A DNA stretch of 40,316 bases, taken from contig MGTY01000042.1 in assembly GCA_001799695.1 (NCBI GenBank), forward strand, positions 25,323 to 65,638. The letters run 5' to 3'. This DNA comes from Elusimicrobia bacterium GWA2_69_24. Lineage in GTDB: Bacteria > Elusimicrobiota > Elusimicrobia > UBA1565. Positions 37,501 to 40,316 of this stretch are shown here, in pieces. Numbering within the stretch: the first letter of the stretch is position 1; every line of letters begins with the position of its first letter. A model generated the notes under the pieces. That model ran no database searches. It worked only from the letters and a program-made list of their open reading frames with translations, and was not told where the DNA came from. The translations under genes were made by a program, and so were the position numbers.

Positions 37501-40316
37501 ACGCTGGAGCGGATGATGCCGGCCTGGAAGTCCCGTATCCCCGGGCTCAGACAGTCCACGGGGTGGAACTCGCAGAACCGGTCGTCCGCGGTCCCTTGCA
37601 GTTGGGTGAGCGAGGCGTTGGCCGAGCCGCCGTCCGCCGGGAAGGTCACGCGAGTCACGGGCGTGGTGAAGTCCACGACGAAGCTCCCCATGGACTGGGG
37701 GGACTCGATATTGCCGGCCATGTCCTCGGCACGGGAGTAGAGCTTGTACTGATAGCCGTCGAGCCAGAGGGTGGAGGAGAAATTGAACCACCACTCGGGC
37801 TTGGCGTAGGACGCGTTGAACAGCGGCGGATCCGGCTCCAGAGCCTGCCAAGCCGCCCCCGAGCGCCAGCCCGGCAAGCCGGCGCGGCAGCCCGAGCACC
37901 ACAGGTTGACGAGGACTTCCTTGAGGTCGGCTCCCGTCGTGACGCCGGGGTCCGGATCCGTATGCGTGGTCCCCGAGATGGTAGCCAGAGGCCCGGTCCC
38001 CAGCAACGAGGCGCCGGTCCGCGGCTTGGTCAGCACCGACACCGGCGGGGTGTTGTCGTAGACGAAGCTGATGGCGTCGGCGATGCCGTCGGCCTCCTTG
38101 TTGTCGTTGATGTGCGCCAGGACCGGATAGGTGGACACGTTCAGCGCCGCGTCGCTGGAACGGGCCCACATGACGTAGGTGGTGTTGTCGCTCAGGGTCG
38201 GGAAAGTCCGGCTCCATTCCACGGTCCCGGACACGGGGACCCAGTTGACGTTGGTGTCGAAGGCGCTGCCCGAGCCGGTCCAGAACTTGTTGAGGCTGTT
38301 GTCCTTGAGCAGGATCTCCACCGCCTGGATCCCGGACCCGCCCGTGGTCGCATCGTTGGCCGTCCCGGCCAGCGCCTTGAGCCCCGCCAGGTTGTAGGCC
38401 TGGCCGGCAGCCGGGAAGGTCGATTTGAAGAGCGGGGGCTTGTCATCGAAAACGAAGGTGCGGCCGGCCCCCCCTCCGGGAGCCGAGTCGTCGATGTTGG
38501 TGGCCTTGTCCCGGGGGCGCGCCACGACCTGGTAGGACTGGCCCGTCACATAGCGGCTGGTGGAGAAGGACAAGGACCAGCACCAGTCCGCGGTGCCGCC
38601 CTGACAGCGCAGGGGGTCGTCCTGGACCAGGGCCCCCAGGGTCCAGGCGTCGCCGTTGATGTCGGTGTCGCTCACGTTGAAGCCCGCGTTGGTGCTGAAG
38701 TTCCACCAGCGGTTGGCCCCCACGTCGCGCACCGCGACCTTGACCACGTCGATCCCCGCATGGTCGGTGCCCGCGTCCCGCGCCGTGCCCGAGACCGCGG
38801 TCAGGTCGGCGTTGTGATAGGCCGAGCCCGGGGCCTCCACCGCCGCGTTGGGATTGGCGTTGTCGTACAGGAAGGTCCGGCTGATGACGCCAAGGGAGTT
38901 GTACTGGGCCACGTCCCCGGTCCAGTTCCCGGCCGTGTCCGCGGCCTTGAGGAAGACGGTGTAGGACACGCTGTCGGCGTAGGCCGCGGCGAGCGCGGCG
39001 CTGTTGAAGGTCCAGGGGCTCGCGGTCAGCGTGCGGGTGGCCCAATAGATCTCGGCCTGCGGCCCCACGCTGAAGGAGGCGGCCGCGGTGCTCCACCACA
39101 GCCGGGACGCGCCGGACCCGGAGGAGATGGCGACCCACACCTCGTTCAAGCCCGTCTGCCAGGAACCGGGCGCCTCGACCGCCGTGCCCTGGAGGGTCAG
39201 GAGCTTGCGGGAAGACACGGTCGCGTTGGAGTAGGTGTTCGGAGACGGCGCCGGGAGCGGACCCGGCGGCGCCGTCAGGGCTGCGGACGGGGCCGCGTCG
39301 TCGTAGGTGAACTCGAAGGTGGGCGGCGCGGTCTGATTGCCCGCCTGGTCCGTCACCCGCAGGTGCAGCGTGTACTTCCGATCGTTCTCGAAGGCGCCGG
39401 CCAGGTCGGCGTAGCTCCAGGCGACGTCCCCGCTCGCGGGCGTGAAGATGGCGCTGCAGTAGTGGTCGTTGAGCGCGGTCCAGGAGGAGCCGGTCCAGTC
39501 CTCGTCGGCCCCGCCCGCCGTGCGCTGGATGCGCAGTTCCACCTTGGACAGCCCGGAAAGGTCCGCATCGGCCGTCCCGAGGAACGCGGGCAGGGCGCGG
39601 ACCGCGGTCACGGCCGGCTGCTGCAGGACGACCGTGGGCGGGGTGTCGTCCACCACGAAATGCCGGATCTCGGTCCCTTCCGTATCGGGAGTGCCCTTGT
39701 TGCCGGTGGGAGTGCCGTCGGACAGGAAGGAGCCGTCCTCGCCCTGCGCCTCGATGCGGTACTCCAGGTCCGTGGGCAGCCAGGCGATGGCCTGGTCGTA
39801 GTCCCAGGTCGTCTCGCCGCCGACGAAGGTGCTGCCCGTGTCGAACAGCCCCTGCACGGCCGCGACCGGGCCCGAGGACCAGGTCTGCGGTCCCGAAAGC
39901 CAGTACCAGGTGTCCCCGGGGGCCAGGTCGTTGTAGGAGACCCGGATGTTCACCCGCCGCACCCCGGAACCGTAGGGGCTGTTGACGTCCGCGACCGTGC
40001 CGCCCAGGGGATAGCCCACCCCGCCGATCCTCGAACTATGGTAGCTGCCCTGCTGGTCCGGGAAGCCCACCGCGGCCGCGGGCGGAAGAGTGTCCATGAG
40101 GAAGGTCCGCGAGGAGACGTCGTCCACGTAGGCCGTATTCTCGTTGGTCGCCGTGTCGATGGGCTTCACGAGGACGCGATACCAGGTGTTGACCGCCTGC
40201 AATGTGGCGTTCAGGGTCGCGTCCGAATAGGTCCAATTCGAGGAGGCGTCCGAGGAGGTCTCGAGCCAGTATGGGCAGGTCTGGTTGAAGGAACCGGCCC
40301 CGTTATAGCACTTGTC
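10518..40316 (-). CDS. Giant multidomain repeat surface protein (5' end outside window)
   Basis: One frame runs without a stop from the window edge to a TGA at 10520-10518: 9,932 codons, about 1 MDa, with the N-terminus not included. The bases before position 40202 still translate into the same repeat type (CYNGAG, then Thr/Ser-rich text), so the TTG at 40202 is not a start. Order from the N-side: about 35 Ig-like units (40316-26250), about 13 'LPGE' units (26240-20900), related D-x-F/Y-x-N beta modules (20900-18000), calcium-loop units (17650-12800), TSP3-like loops (12000-11810), fibronectin-III-like domains, and an FlgD-like C-terminus (10835-10521). This is a secreted or cell-surface adhesin or fibre by composition (Thr/Ser/Gly/Asn-rich, paired cysteines, few lysines). 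A role as the moving adhesin or large sheath protein is inference. No enzyme domain is visible in this part. Confidence 0.93.
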   Translation of the reverse strand, partial: DKCYNGAGSFNQTCPYWLETSSDASSNWTYSDATLNATLQAVNTWYRVLVKPIDTATNENTAYVDDVSSRTFLMDTLPPAAAVGFPDQQGSYHSSRIGGVGYPLGGTVADVNSPYGSGVRRVNIRVSYNDLAPGDTWYWLSGPQTWSSGPVAAVQGLFDTGSTFVGGETTWDYDQAIAWLPTDLEYRIEAQGEDGSFLSDGTPTGNKGTPDTEGTEIRHFVVDDTPPTVVLQQPAVTAVRALPAFLGTADADLSGLSKVELRIQRTAGGADEDWTGSSWTALNDHYCSAIFTPASGDVAWSYADLAGAFENDRKYTLHLRVTDQAGNQTAPPTFEFTYDDAAPSAALTAPPGPLPAPSPNTYSNATVSSRKLLTLQGTAVEAPGSWQTGLNEVWVAISSGSGASRLWWSTAAASFSVGPQAEIYWATRTLTASPWTFNSAALAAAYADSVSYTVFLKAADTAGNWTGDVAQYNSLGVISRTFLYDNANPNAAVEAPGSAYHNADLTAVSGTARDAGTDHAGIDVVKVAVRDVGANRWWNFSTNAGFNVSDTDINGDAWTLGALVQDDPLRCQGGTADWCWSLSFSTSRYVTGQSYQVVARPRDKATNIDDSAPGGGAGRTFVFDDKPPLFKSTFPAAGQAYNLAGLKALAGTANDATTGGSGIQAVEILLKDNSLNKFWTGSGSAFDTNVNWVPVSGTVEWSRTFPTLSDNTTYVMWARSSDAALNVSTYPVLAHINDNKEADGIADAISFVYDNTPPVSVLTKPRTGASLLGTGPLATISGTTHTDPDPGVTTGADLKEVLVNLWCSGCRAGLPGWRSGAAWQALEPDPPLFNASYAKPEWWFNFSSTLWLDGYQYKLYSRAEDMAGNIESPQSMGSFVVDFTTPVTRVTFPADGGSANASLTQLQGTADDRFCEFHPVDCLSPGIRDFQAGIIRSSVSLAIQEIDGVNNYFWNGAVFSDAEAVYSTATFTGDSSGTWTYAFGAGHLTSPREYRVSARARDRAGNLEIALSTISFVYDVSKPASNATSPTGPQGSLSTLSGTAYDAAPGQLNLGPNGILLSIYQEDCDNAICHKLQYWQGDRWGATQVWLASGAVTGKVGGGACAAGDTCEWSFNAALVSWDNRSTYTVVARALDQAGNAKDDPGFLDIRFYLESPAPVVSAVQPPAAAMPHYKSSNNLITFLQGSGSNLRLTDGVHVFLRRLREPTSYYCESAREWSSLASTYTSVDVPPSMNWTKSLTPPYTVDNATYSMTIIGLNVVGQESDPPVTREFIVDDSKPTGSIASPAAAPCAGAPAANACLNALPVIAGNATDPGNPVASMDRVAIWFKDNDAVTNKYWNGAAFGPSVTDIMTSTSIGVVVPWSTATAAGSALQDGVNYTIYLVGQDKAGNKETSELSPTIVKYNFVFDQNPPASFITSPSSGEVFLNLDSISGTAADPLGQFGGFAYSDLALVQTRVYDPASDTCFNGGGFGSCTESSFLTVNGTDAWKYTNGALTASLQPAATYFITARAYDIAGNPQSGFVFASSSRSIKTDFNAPTAGFTKPQQGWSYIPGLLSGGSGLLGTATDGEARLYPGADALMENAAANKGVEVVVWYLENGTSYYYNIAACAPAKYCDTTTKEASYRKADSTASWKLLMPVDGSGWISDKAYRAQVRARDRARDWSGAEVGNLSVPGITGQDFVDFIVDGTTPTAKVRSQLSGSYIQNLNAIEGTAISDLSGARTQDYFLRITTGPAGNESYWDPAIGANGGWALTPLDLPVEVFGATGTVLWKYPGDLLGQKQPTIIENDGAVYGISIQVKDRAGNLSIEATTYVTLDRAGPTVSITTPMATPNDNYGDVRPMTLYRGNSNDTPAGVSWVEVQSENLTDGSFWQVGGSTWTVGASSYAVAAATNPWTMTAPSSWIANKRYRLHGRGVDTAGNPSLSVVTRDFVYDTFKPSSTIVVPSLSLYPANQPATLSGTAIDWVNTSGEAGSTLLRVELAVQDETQGGLYWQGTAGGGFSATERWSTVASNPGAQTSWKYETGTPAGEQIPVWEHGHQYRVRVRSLDKSLNAESPEQSGLFTYDEKAPTTTVTTPAFGQFVQTVSTFTGDKGDSARVQLAFRRQDGKFWNGANFNFAVATWFDAALHLSTWSYYDAALDDHFRTQVAYPITYRVFAAGTDAAGNINRSTTTTPVPPGEEGNVTIDHFAPVSLLTRPVTAFLRDGVNPISGTALDESGGSGMIGANAVWLKLARIDNAGTVRWHDALGGFTLATEPVDFNIPVASLAGGSPGGVLGTWATDPTTTKEVHFPDGYRYRISARAMDLSYLNNYESAVTTISFILDRSTPTTTLSSPSEALLYVSTTSLGLSSGTHLEAFPGGAVVSSATTVEVQIKDVTTADLWSQGTGWIAGAESGAGAVRSSATLYISSWTFANMPKDWTRGVTCGAGCADGREYRLRARAVDFAGNQGDFPASAQTASARLIVDVMKPVSAINFPAAADDEIVTSLLSITGTAKDVAVNSSSSGVQGVYLSLEGDSGPGGCNTDNFWTESGGQFVNTGGVPVWNPAVFNPVSGQWTWDSTLIDNRVSVDCHYIVVVKAVDLAGNVQDYQQGAGELARRRWRFQPPPAVTAITYPIAQTYTEMNSFNGTSNDDTGRVEVQIRRQDTGECWGGAAPSGWWPCVQVSTSVRTVYPASNVWYYPPPGEKLPELVNNTTFTFAVRGVNWAGVPEVVAPNFAHAVDYKVDRTSPTSSVTFPAAAGFVRTPPTILGSVVDPVLGSVAAGIVSPNGVGLSIVRGGQYWNELARGWVGAPVYSTATYTLATNSFEFTTAVSTELWTDGGLYSVASRGVDSAKGALTGNSEVPAGGISFTFDTSIPTATVTSIVTGSTYTSLVVSGTVNDLAPGQIQFVHLTIKDHGTAALPFYQWWSGTGWLGVLTSTRASVTGTQWTYTNLPAWTDEHFYTVSVEAEDKAGNRQDQSNYIQNKSSMSFYVDRSTPVVSFSTPPYDNYFTNNMDVVTGRVVDPHPGINAGVTGVGNVKVQIKYVAGPDTYYYDNSAFLTGCGVCNETDSWFNPNIFSPSGPSSGTWIFNNSLLQTKWVPDQTYRIAARGTDNAAPAGNEDAPTTLRYTNIVYDQTPPVVLTTIPADKTAARKIQAVGGTITDNYAGINQVRVMLSYLDGNTTYYWDTGVVPSSFTTTFTQQAGLVAAPGSNNTTWSYDTSAIEQLNDGTQAGREYRVFAYGQDRSGNWQTAGTTVTFYLDNTPPTGTFGRPPLNARVYTSNNYYSPYVAAGADSSGNPVDPVQGTGADANYPLGYVQAVPTKVELRVRRNSDGNYWTGGGWAPVPDTWLLMDGTATWSWNTVIVSTPSAWDDNNLMTLNLRVTDRVGNVFHSTQAATNQSFVWDSQRPSDYITVPSASHIRSLPQLLGTADDPLDGSEGELDSGVEVVQVAIQRVSNRAWWGGSAFSVADGDHINGDGWFDAATGVENAPPVGAGWSWNAAAVNAVLVPGSAYSVNARARDHANNVTAPVSTFTFIFDNVPPSGSLQQPPGGSGMSISALPLLRGTAADNVELERIELRIFLAGLNQFWDPGNYAPADNDKFIRAEGDAQSWFPAAGTVDWSSGTFPTSFFKNAGVYSIQARAIDKAGNVAGMTASTFTYTTELPRTFVVQPSTYALSVLPTITGTGTDDISVVSTVAIAIQRLNDGLWWDGDQFTGPAEPPKWQLITENCGNPCNWAYSALNPARLGSGVEYKIVTISTNSAGKCEEFGAGNRNDLLGRNFKFVWDQSAPESAVTYPVNGAVLPSVASLAGTARDQFPGAGIPHRSSMTLSIQEVWPTMGAYWNGASTFTRLNEAFFQVDTLTPTGGNNYTWNLAANLPTLVSGKKYRVRSRGTDGTLPNANAQGTYGDITFSYEVTQASVSIVVPKLLGTYNALASVTGTAYDIFGVRVASVSLQEKNGAYWSGSTFTAPAPLWYTAGLTDTGNGQNFTFSYSSDTFNFQDNWRYIFTVKAEANNGLVRTGTPVEFVFDQTRPVSFVNYPSRGFLPQNGNDAGFYLNRLPEVRGTADDSYATKANASQVNSLSITIRDEVGNYWDGLGFTDATPVPVLSDLSGNPTNQFQVTVGLPAPANMITGRKYELQGTAVDAAGNVQTAILLPSTFTFDNVPPQVSLTLPANDVTLASTPFKYCSPSNACLGLAQIQGTAFDAYNVRSVEYRIKDQLDTYWTGVGAVFAAPEHWEVSPDSRSAGGTFSWAANSLPPFDAQLYEIAARAVDAADNVLTYSTATFVWDDDAPVSVSSSIVHGSTIATLGAVYGTATDGAFPTVAGQITSQVKEVRFRIGRVSDRMCWGWTGAWNDGTCDLTKKVLVPTGSAPDYAWSVAVAANLPPDNQLAAGSSYFVNVQAVDKAGMVELSFSTVTFTFDNSAPLTGVSTPMPSGYYQSANLGIIKGTAVDYPAGVAAIGLTMRDDSAGKWFEVTQGTFPLAAEPTMAPVDTLGPPWQLSMANPNFAFTDGHRYSIRVRGTDLVANQQPAGTAMNWFVVDNSTPTCNIKTNTGKGDGATEADTVNLTGKSYDLFPPTGGVELSSVAAPGDIYLEIRLTDDFANGTPQPNDQYWNGAAWVPGGATSNALCTSIAPPTPADCRWFPATTYSGSSLDWTYTGLGTGGTAWPRGNVYFVRARARDRAGNLAAPTDTTIPSYKFKVAAQAQSFRVERLTDPPFTAGDPIQFRVTALDDLQQVAADFAETIHFTSQDSNAPEAADGATFPLDYPFQASDNGVRDFTVRLRMSNTTGGRSIDVEQTSNTSIRGSTNTIIVNTGPADRLLLVLPGQLYRPGTATGRQGLVSVSTSNVVFNANVYVTDTFYNTVTSSSPGNVSLTHNDPYADAVAPFTVNSGARAVPVVLRTKRGNWTVPGVTAETVLSLDGVGSVGTWNQGAVTVQANAAANPKRLLLRLPGEGLLPGSPTGKTAVAPTEQDAGSTFTVTVYASDEYFNPFEAWQIPTFIPANSPQTWLEVPTPFASLGSTVPLTTGATTFSVIIYQASTTTFVSARTNIAPFTAANSTMTSVRPDQQSLGPWSLQLLIPDMKPVPGSAAGYSSGPITFTAGTTYYATVNLVDIYNNVVYGAGGYPTVNIEFTDAHVGSRELVPAPRTLIQGTRTFPIVFATRVAPPDLPEQDITAIDAGANYSSDTIRDVWVKSGAKTRLQLVLPGETAEEGSVAGKSGSTNTITAGLALNPVPVVRATDDFWNLVDDGRSVALDATDVFASTPPATPLNAGEAALGFTARIAGPLTLQAIDADNQVPKLATFTFSGLTVQPNSQVKLQALIPGEVYTPGKPPYDTGTSGGRTVLASTVVPAGTPFSFTVRGVDNQWNTANTATTVSMFTDDPAAIIPQRTQSLEGGATVFTFTPVTVGNRTAGAAATGFASSTSSVFTVASSRLSLLVQGETPDPGNIAAVGRAGRPDLVPGGGVDNFVAGSTFSVSVRLTDGSFNLLPPGVPITLRFTSNDPYALLPANTALDASGAMSFDVSLASATALRGGTTIWVEALGNPNILASTSTAIPVDPAYPSKLLLLAQGMRLDQGSASGFQGSAIATAAGSNYPVAIFVSDVYNNPVLCADYPVGPPAPDCRQPTVTFKFTDPNLADLTALPVQGGSRTVDFFFQSNTAVDPLGGPWRISAEDDGVTLASSAVHGVVVNPGPPVKFQVLVPTETVRSGDLALGGKTPAAQVYQLAGATFTITVNLVDQFFNRVTNADTSFRLGSDDPNNRLAAVFGATTTVNGRRVLEPFLVTQSTVTGWVISASTASGVYYGDGISTRFLVKPSTPTKLVIVLDGQTLQDGVGVTGDPNTVPRYAGEAFTARILAVDPGYNFCATSLDGSSVTKGGIKLISDDTAAEAWQPVPVLQMTEGVAVASVTLRQEAQHVLSVTDNSGSPPVLASTSSTAFWLSANLNPTRLRIRVPNQFSVGGSTTNGRGGPALNRAAGSTMTVTVDITDAFWNLKPGASQQVRIVPSDPFSTVIPSSLTVVGSATVDIVFRRAGDGTQVRAERLYASPPWGPSLDPDDSTPFTVTWGLPKSLLTVLPGEWFDQGSPNGKTGTINANLRAGEQFAVRVGVVDEFYNLVKQRAAEVEVKAPTGFPFVVTAATAAINIADGYTPAIMTTLWSAATWHQLVSRDYLGSGLQESPLSSSFTVRPNDPVGLQLVLPGQSNQGGWGSYPNGGRAGTISTQTAGVPFRATVNLVDIYNNVCYEQATGPSVYVVGSDAYAKDPNMQSLSQGSREIQATLVTRSSSTALWVYPQDQAVDKVCTGNSFPYACLADAPAANSGQFKVYASTAVMLQVLVPGETHVDGKCAIGAVCKPLGAEEVPGKGGKPGFFTMTMPQTAFQVTVNVVDQYYNIATERTGLNQDTNPAAVMPEVGLRMPSDLGAGLPTPDSLQTGTWVFPIVPLTATTDYIVVAETTTASAVYYASATSAAFEVDPGPPHHLHFLNVPATADAGSAFPVDLEAHDAFHNRLSTGTNLYTKSVVLSAEVFPKPQDAVIDPTTVVFSTSDKGLKNLPNAFILKRVAGNPRWIKGVQSDDQSVTTHRGFATPQDFITVVAGNPDAVTVSPGPTLTTFDVRAGSTLTPGVQAITGQVSDAFNNPVDFASQVYIEVVDVVGSSGTLVYDPGGGWVELGVSTRVFTDNKGRIGKNGDADNLNRPIGYRVSNRAADSARIWIGADHAPEDIGAYRSNQRNLSANLYTVGGTPSHLDFVSVTTQAYAIDMPCETCGGKYIVRRLDDFGNETDQGQTDINLSLSPADVDAHSRAGLEAGVPYSNQGHYGFMEYNSPFSYVTTIQIPSGLKEAGFRFRDRMSSFAGPDPEQNEAIGGRPGYWNLRVVPVDLSVSSLTFAMRIDPIGPKQFGFGNLPNQQVAGKVHDVGGIVLRSFRVQVQDDFRNPTISTFPVQVAISTFSRSPSLVYDAVSFSTSSEIASGLPPLFRTPTDQILISSLTLETTFYYLDTHASADYPAGFGYPVGFTTAPVIQVADPNGILFSTRQYVKVVAGSISRVGVLQLSPAGLPLLAGATSQPCFFQTQDLYANGSPIQPGQEDSGKTWVEFSIFSNSPGAAGNPVQFSSPDPSSFRVSTGVARMIAGQHTTTFYLIDSLVGATTWEIWVDEVENRSWSAAVATYTVRPGPPSQSVFTSPLHYLIAGTTVQLSTVTGAPVATNFDVELADQFGNITASSWAVHTALINSQNIPTTRGGQWNAVSRCDAMPLVDGTGDWQLIGPSDPPLPVGINPNSSRARFCVWGTRVSTTTLQAVVVRQDGVTFPSVTQDVEITPGPADYITIHHPFAAATPLKVNVPGGLARNVTSGLVTEYLGVAMRDKFGNIARGHPINRQYFDGLVKFTTNGSSSTVVLNDLSGSTDIPNSYWFRGAVDATPGVYTALQIKDSIVEDLQFRATAQADAQVYGYTSDAGRPFNDPAFTPIERSDLAVYIAGVVIYPTDMAPEKTPEGLVRPDKLAVGQNRPVIRQGDGLVPDAQGKILPVEMLRLTMKVLPSSATYLFGEIGGLKLQKTGLLDPAHVNSLELWYDEDGDGQYDISYDTFLASAALDGVNWVFGDPLLGQTPMNLKDSTRTYITTVAKNYFLALRMHATGYADGELPSSLGMNIPGPSYIRLSTASPVGIASNNFIIKTATSPVEREAAKIRVLGENIAAWWTATDDLGNPLGLSSFTFVDQGTPKVGMLKLQLWTDNFVGTLGRVTLTHSEGADADISAVRFYVDTGADGNPAAGNGDGRFQKAIDKELTNPDITYAFRSRTVDLPMEINTGKPYNEAQRTVSPSTNTYYVVVDFAPGATPDRTHSVQIAGSADVVPLAGNGIVQAFNPIPSSTVTVRATADLAYVNEVDSDGCPFLPGRACLSHEYVAATQPSVTQSERNAVVSKLSLKTDGGSALWSALKLDRWFHSFMQNGQIFLHNKASDVDDVKVWADMNGNGLLDAATDQIVSPLSGVAHPFKAGTLSTAINAADPSPLDVYVDNIAAFFPEDDPFPAVPQRLVFNDGQTEEYDKEVMLCLDIDISSNAWRNCLRAQEGTSQLTLSTGTVVSGSARIPILGVGGGQTLTDTVRDFFVTFDINPLATVHESANLGLFIPDTHYFIIGEPKAMSTNNVGLPTVGKTLSLVSNVAPYADFVTVVASNTVDNPALGPFLQQRSTGAVLSFTMNAAVADAVWRWVVVTATGTSAAVGAHATDVERVSLWRDANNDGIFQTGLDEVLGIGAFGNSGNPTLARLNLSTPTVINTISKATQPQRFFIAYLISKNAVTNDPVTQEPRTLGATLDRSAFPQNNPSVDEPLANSISLPDSFDPASPLPFRGKYRAIIPSAQTMYIKTTPMFSSSSGTFAAPSLLDPVIMAAGPGIVDPYWIVSSTSGLPPGGPTTYMTVDEEIVSFEDVAPHPTIPGVDTLMNVHRGQLDTAPQAHAIGALLAPQLSQGTPNDAIFRFDAWSSAFQVQWERLNVKFDIPAGVNVNDSDVASVKLWKSGTANRAFNRDIISGENLVDFLLGEGQLSNGMALISIRDPNLLGADYTLVSQTTATFYLSADIHQAARFSHALLNPANETLGRYAPAPADFTVGPAGAGHAKAILGTQPSPVSPIVPTINELRVVMSRFSPNSAMQNDKYIPMAKLEVQSSSNTVRWKGLRFNRVGSAASIDADVTLLRVWKDGNGDGAFTAADLSTDAVGGFSNMISLGNENFEAGTKDVVFKTPVTVSTTPSVYFVTFDFSQFAGVGETQGLRIQSTGYFTVEVPHDVVFTSSPAFETNPLVTITEVPSLVTLGVNDVIFNEEMDRVGQAEAKVPFLRFNMVTDVGTAKWQKLRVERGGGSQDTEKLFGRNTNLSFIRLWKDINQNDKLDEPDINISEALTKLLEAVSSTQTATSTGPLTLVLQSTAGFPAGGAGRIYVGGAELMTFSGYGTRLLNGTTYPTLLVVSRGDTLGDGPTPWVNHAVNAAARKVDVFNQSDDQDLQAILELSVLQTLSPTANVFFLTYDIGATAVKNDEVAVNILDKSWVTVSPPNDTGVNVYRDISKELPRGNQTGTYAYQGTRVFISPLTMKVEGRNIAPAAATGIQRNVAVEQLTLSVNSDFVRIATISLTQLGTGAPGSVVGQGDAKRLTLWLDDGNGAFTPSSDRIVADVAHGALPGGSGLFLDGVARATLTVDGIPYLTVTTQPVTLFVVVDLSTADGGGNSAIGHSVGFSLERFEDMLGPNSAALTAISDAANATQLPARSTLVKISTAIIPLASYVLPITIAANGYPAFAKMVPVTSGTLSGALLLQSATAGFNVKVSTEFADFPDRDTRVRIDYPDWGTEFLNVRPGGQAPVGYVRLGLVEASDCEGQGRFCRGTTRRGDHASGGGVFMAASTGEVVRSTSTSLPLPDAGLWIMTAVGGSVVSGFSALDAYVLPAGYEPLLDINGDGLPDNFDFMGTGSKQQVSLNGTTLPAMDITNDGLLDLDINMDGIPDNIKSDAEGNLVYYIVDEKGQEDPISDQALAMMAWTANSTELGISWPLPSSTASITGYQIAVGESFLNYSSYKTWQTFFGSVTSATVTGLSLPSPEATRLSDVLEANGTVINVKDANKLLARGKIIVGGETVAVQRLSSTQLQVVTGEPGCPAGTGRGCDGSLPQKHLAEEIVSRSAAIVSVRGYTSPAGATPSGWVPSAAGRPLLVFRVDSSAPIPPTQARPSVVEGQASGGAFMVVWESGSDSESGVMAYEVQERSGTDPVWKTIGLVPAVTVGGVQNKSYNVGNPSKNPWEKARASGQFLTYRVRAFNAAGTPSAWTAESAAVATSVSNQTIANVSNYPNPFDSRKGGPEGRTVITYTLGAAADVEITIYDLLGYVVRKFDFSPGDEGGKAGPNFVIWDGKNAMGRYVSKGGYIARIKVGSSLGSATEIRKIGVIH
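10521..10835 (-). other. FlgD-like C-terminal domain of the giant protein
   Basis: The last about 105 residues carry the YPNPF start, then TVITYTL, ADVEITIYDLLGYVVRKF, a W-D-G-K-N-x-x-G-R-Y-V-S-K-G-x-Y hairpin and a final beta strand. This is the FlgD Ig-like family, structurally related to the type A sorting domains of type IX secretion substrates. In this position, at the very C-terminus of a secreted protein and next to a PorV-like gene, it may be an export or anchoring signal. That is inference. Confidence 0.85.
10850..11750 (-). other. Fibronectin-III-like domains near the C-terminus
   Basis: Two fibronectin-III-like domains flank a short insert. The first (about 11750-11560) has W-T-A-N-S-T-E-L-G-I-S-W followed by ITGYQIAVG. 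The second (about 11190-10850) has FMVVWESGSDSESGVMAYEVQ and YRVRAFNAAGTPSAW. The pattern of a tryptophan strand, Y-x-V/I-x-x strand and R-V-R-A-x-N/D end is typical. They sit directly before the FlgD-like domain. Confidence 0.7.
11810..12000 (-). other. Two TSP3-like calcium-loop stretches
   Basis: The giant protein has LLDINGDGLPDNFD (about 12000-11955) and then AMDITNDGLLDLDINMDGIPDN (split over 11900-11830). These D-x-N-x-D-G-x-x-D runs match thrombospondin type-3-like loops, which bind calcium in secreted proteins and often mark junctions before C-terminal domains. Confidence 0.75.
12800..17650 (-). repeat. Block of calcium-loop-like 'LWxDxNxDG' units in the giant protein
   Basis: About eight units of 150-300 residues contain V/L-x-L-W-x-D-x-N-x-D-G-x-F/L-D loops: LWYDEDGDGQYD (17640-17575), a longer variant near 17070-16975, VWADMNGNGLLD (16445-16378), LWRDANNDGIF (15640-15565), a degenerate LWKSGTANRAF (14800-14715), VWKDGNGDGAF (14260-14195), LWKDINQNDKLD (13710-13640) and LWLDDGNGAF (12890-12815). 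The Asp/Asn spacing is that of EF-hand or dockerin calcium loops. Each unit then has a F/Y-F-V-x-x-D-I/F strand. Calcium binding is inferred. Confidence 0.75.
18000..20880 (-). repeat. Diverged D-x-F-x-N beta modules in the giant protein
   Basis: Roughly seven modules continue the D-x-F/Y-x-N theme (HDAFHNRL, SDAFNNPV, LDDFGNET, QDDFRNPT, QDLYANGS, ADQFGNIT, RDKFGNIA) without the LPGE opening. They include a CETCGG cysteine pair near 20035. They look like a relaxed continuation of the preceding block and lead into the calcium-loop region. Confidence 0.6.
20880..26245 (-). repeat. Block of 'LPGE' beta repeats in the giant protein
   Basis: About 13 units of roughly 125-140 residues. Each opens with L-x-L-L-V-L-P-G-E/Q followed by a P/Q-G-S-x-x-G-K/R-x-G segment (LPGQLYRPGT, LPGETAEEGS, LPGEWFDQGS). 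A T-A-G-x-x-F-x-V-T-V-x-x-V-D-x-Y/F-x-N motif and an S-x-D-P-x-A segment follow. The first is near 25890 and the last clear one near 21330. The D-x-Y-x-N feature recalls invasin-type Big_1 domains, but the LPGE opening is not one I can assign to a named family. Confidence 0.75.
26250..40316 (-). repeat. Block of about 35 Ig-like repeats in the giant protein
   Basis: Units average about 134 residues. Each starts after a D-x-x-x-P-P-like junction (for example VDDTPPT, FDQNPPA, YDNTPPV), has a G-T-A-x-D turn early, a Y/F-W-x-G-x-x-F/W motif in the middle (YWNGAAF, FWNGANF, YWDGLGF), a W-x-Y strand, and ends with Y-x-V-x-A-R-A-x-D-x-A-G-N before the next junction. I counted 35 junctions, the last near 26720. 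The pattern resembles bacterial Ig-like 'Big' repeats. The units are well diverged at DNA level, so this is an old array rather than a recent tandem expansion. Confidence 0.85.

Noticed and set aside
40200..40202. TTG as the start of the giant gene
   Set aside because: The frame stays open to the window edge and the upstream codons encode the same repeat type, so the start lies outside the window.
8668..40316. A complete type IX secretion system
   Set aside because: Only a PorV-like protein and an FlgD-like C-terminus are seen. No PorU, SprA, GldK, GldL, GldM or GldN is present in the window.
1..40316. CRISPR arrays, tRNA or rRNA genes, insertion sequences
   Set aside because: I found no regularly spaced identical repeats, no tRNA-like cloverleaf or rRNA segments, and no transposase motifs on either strand.
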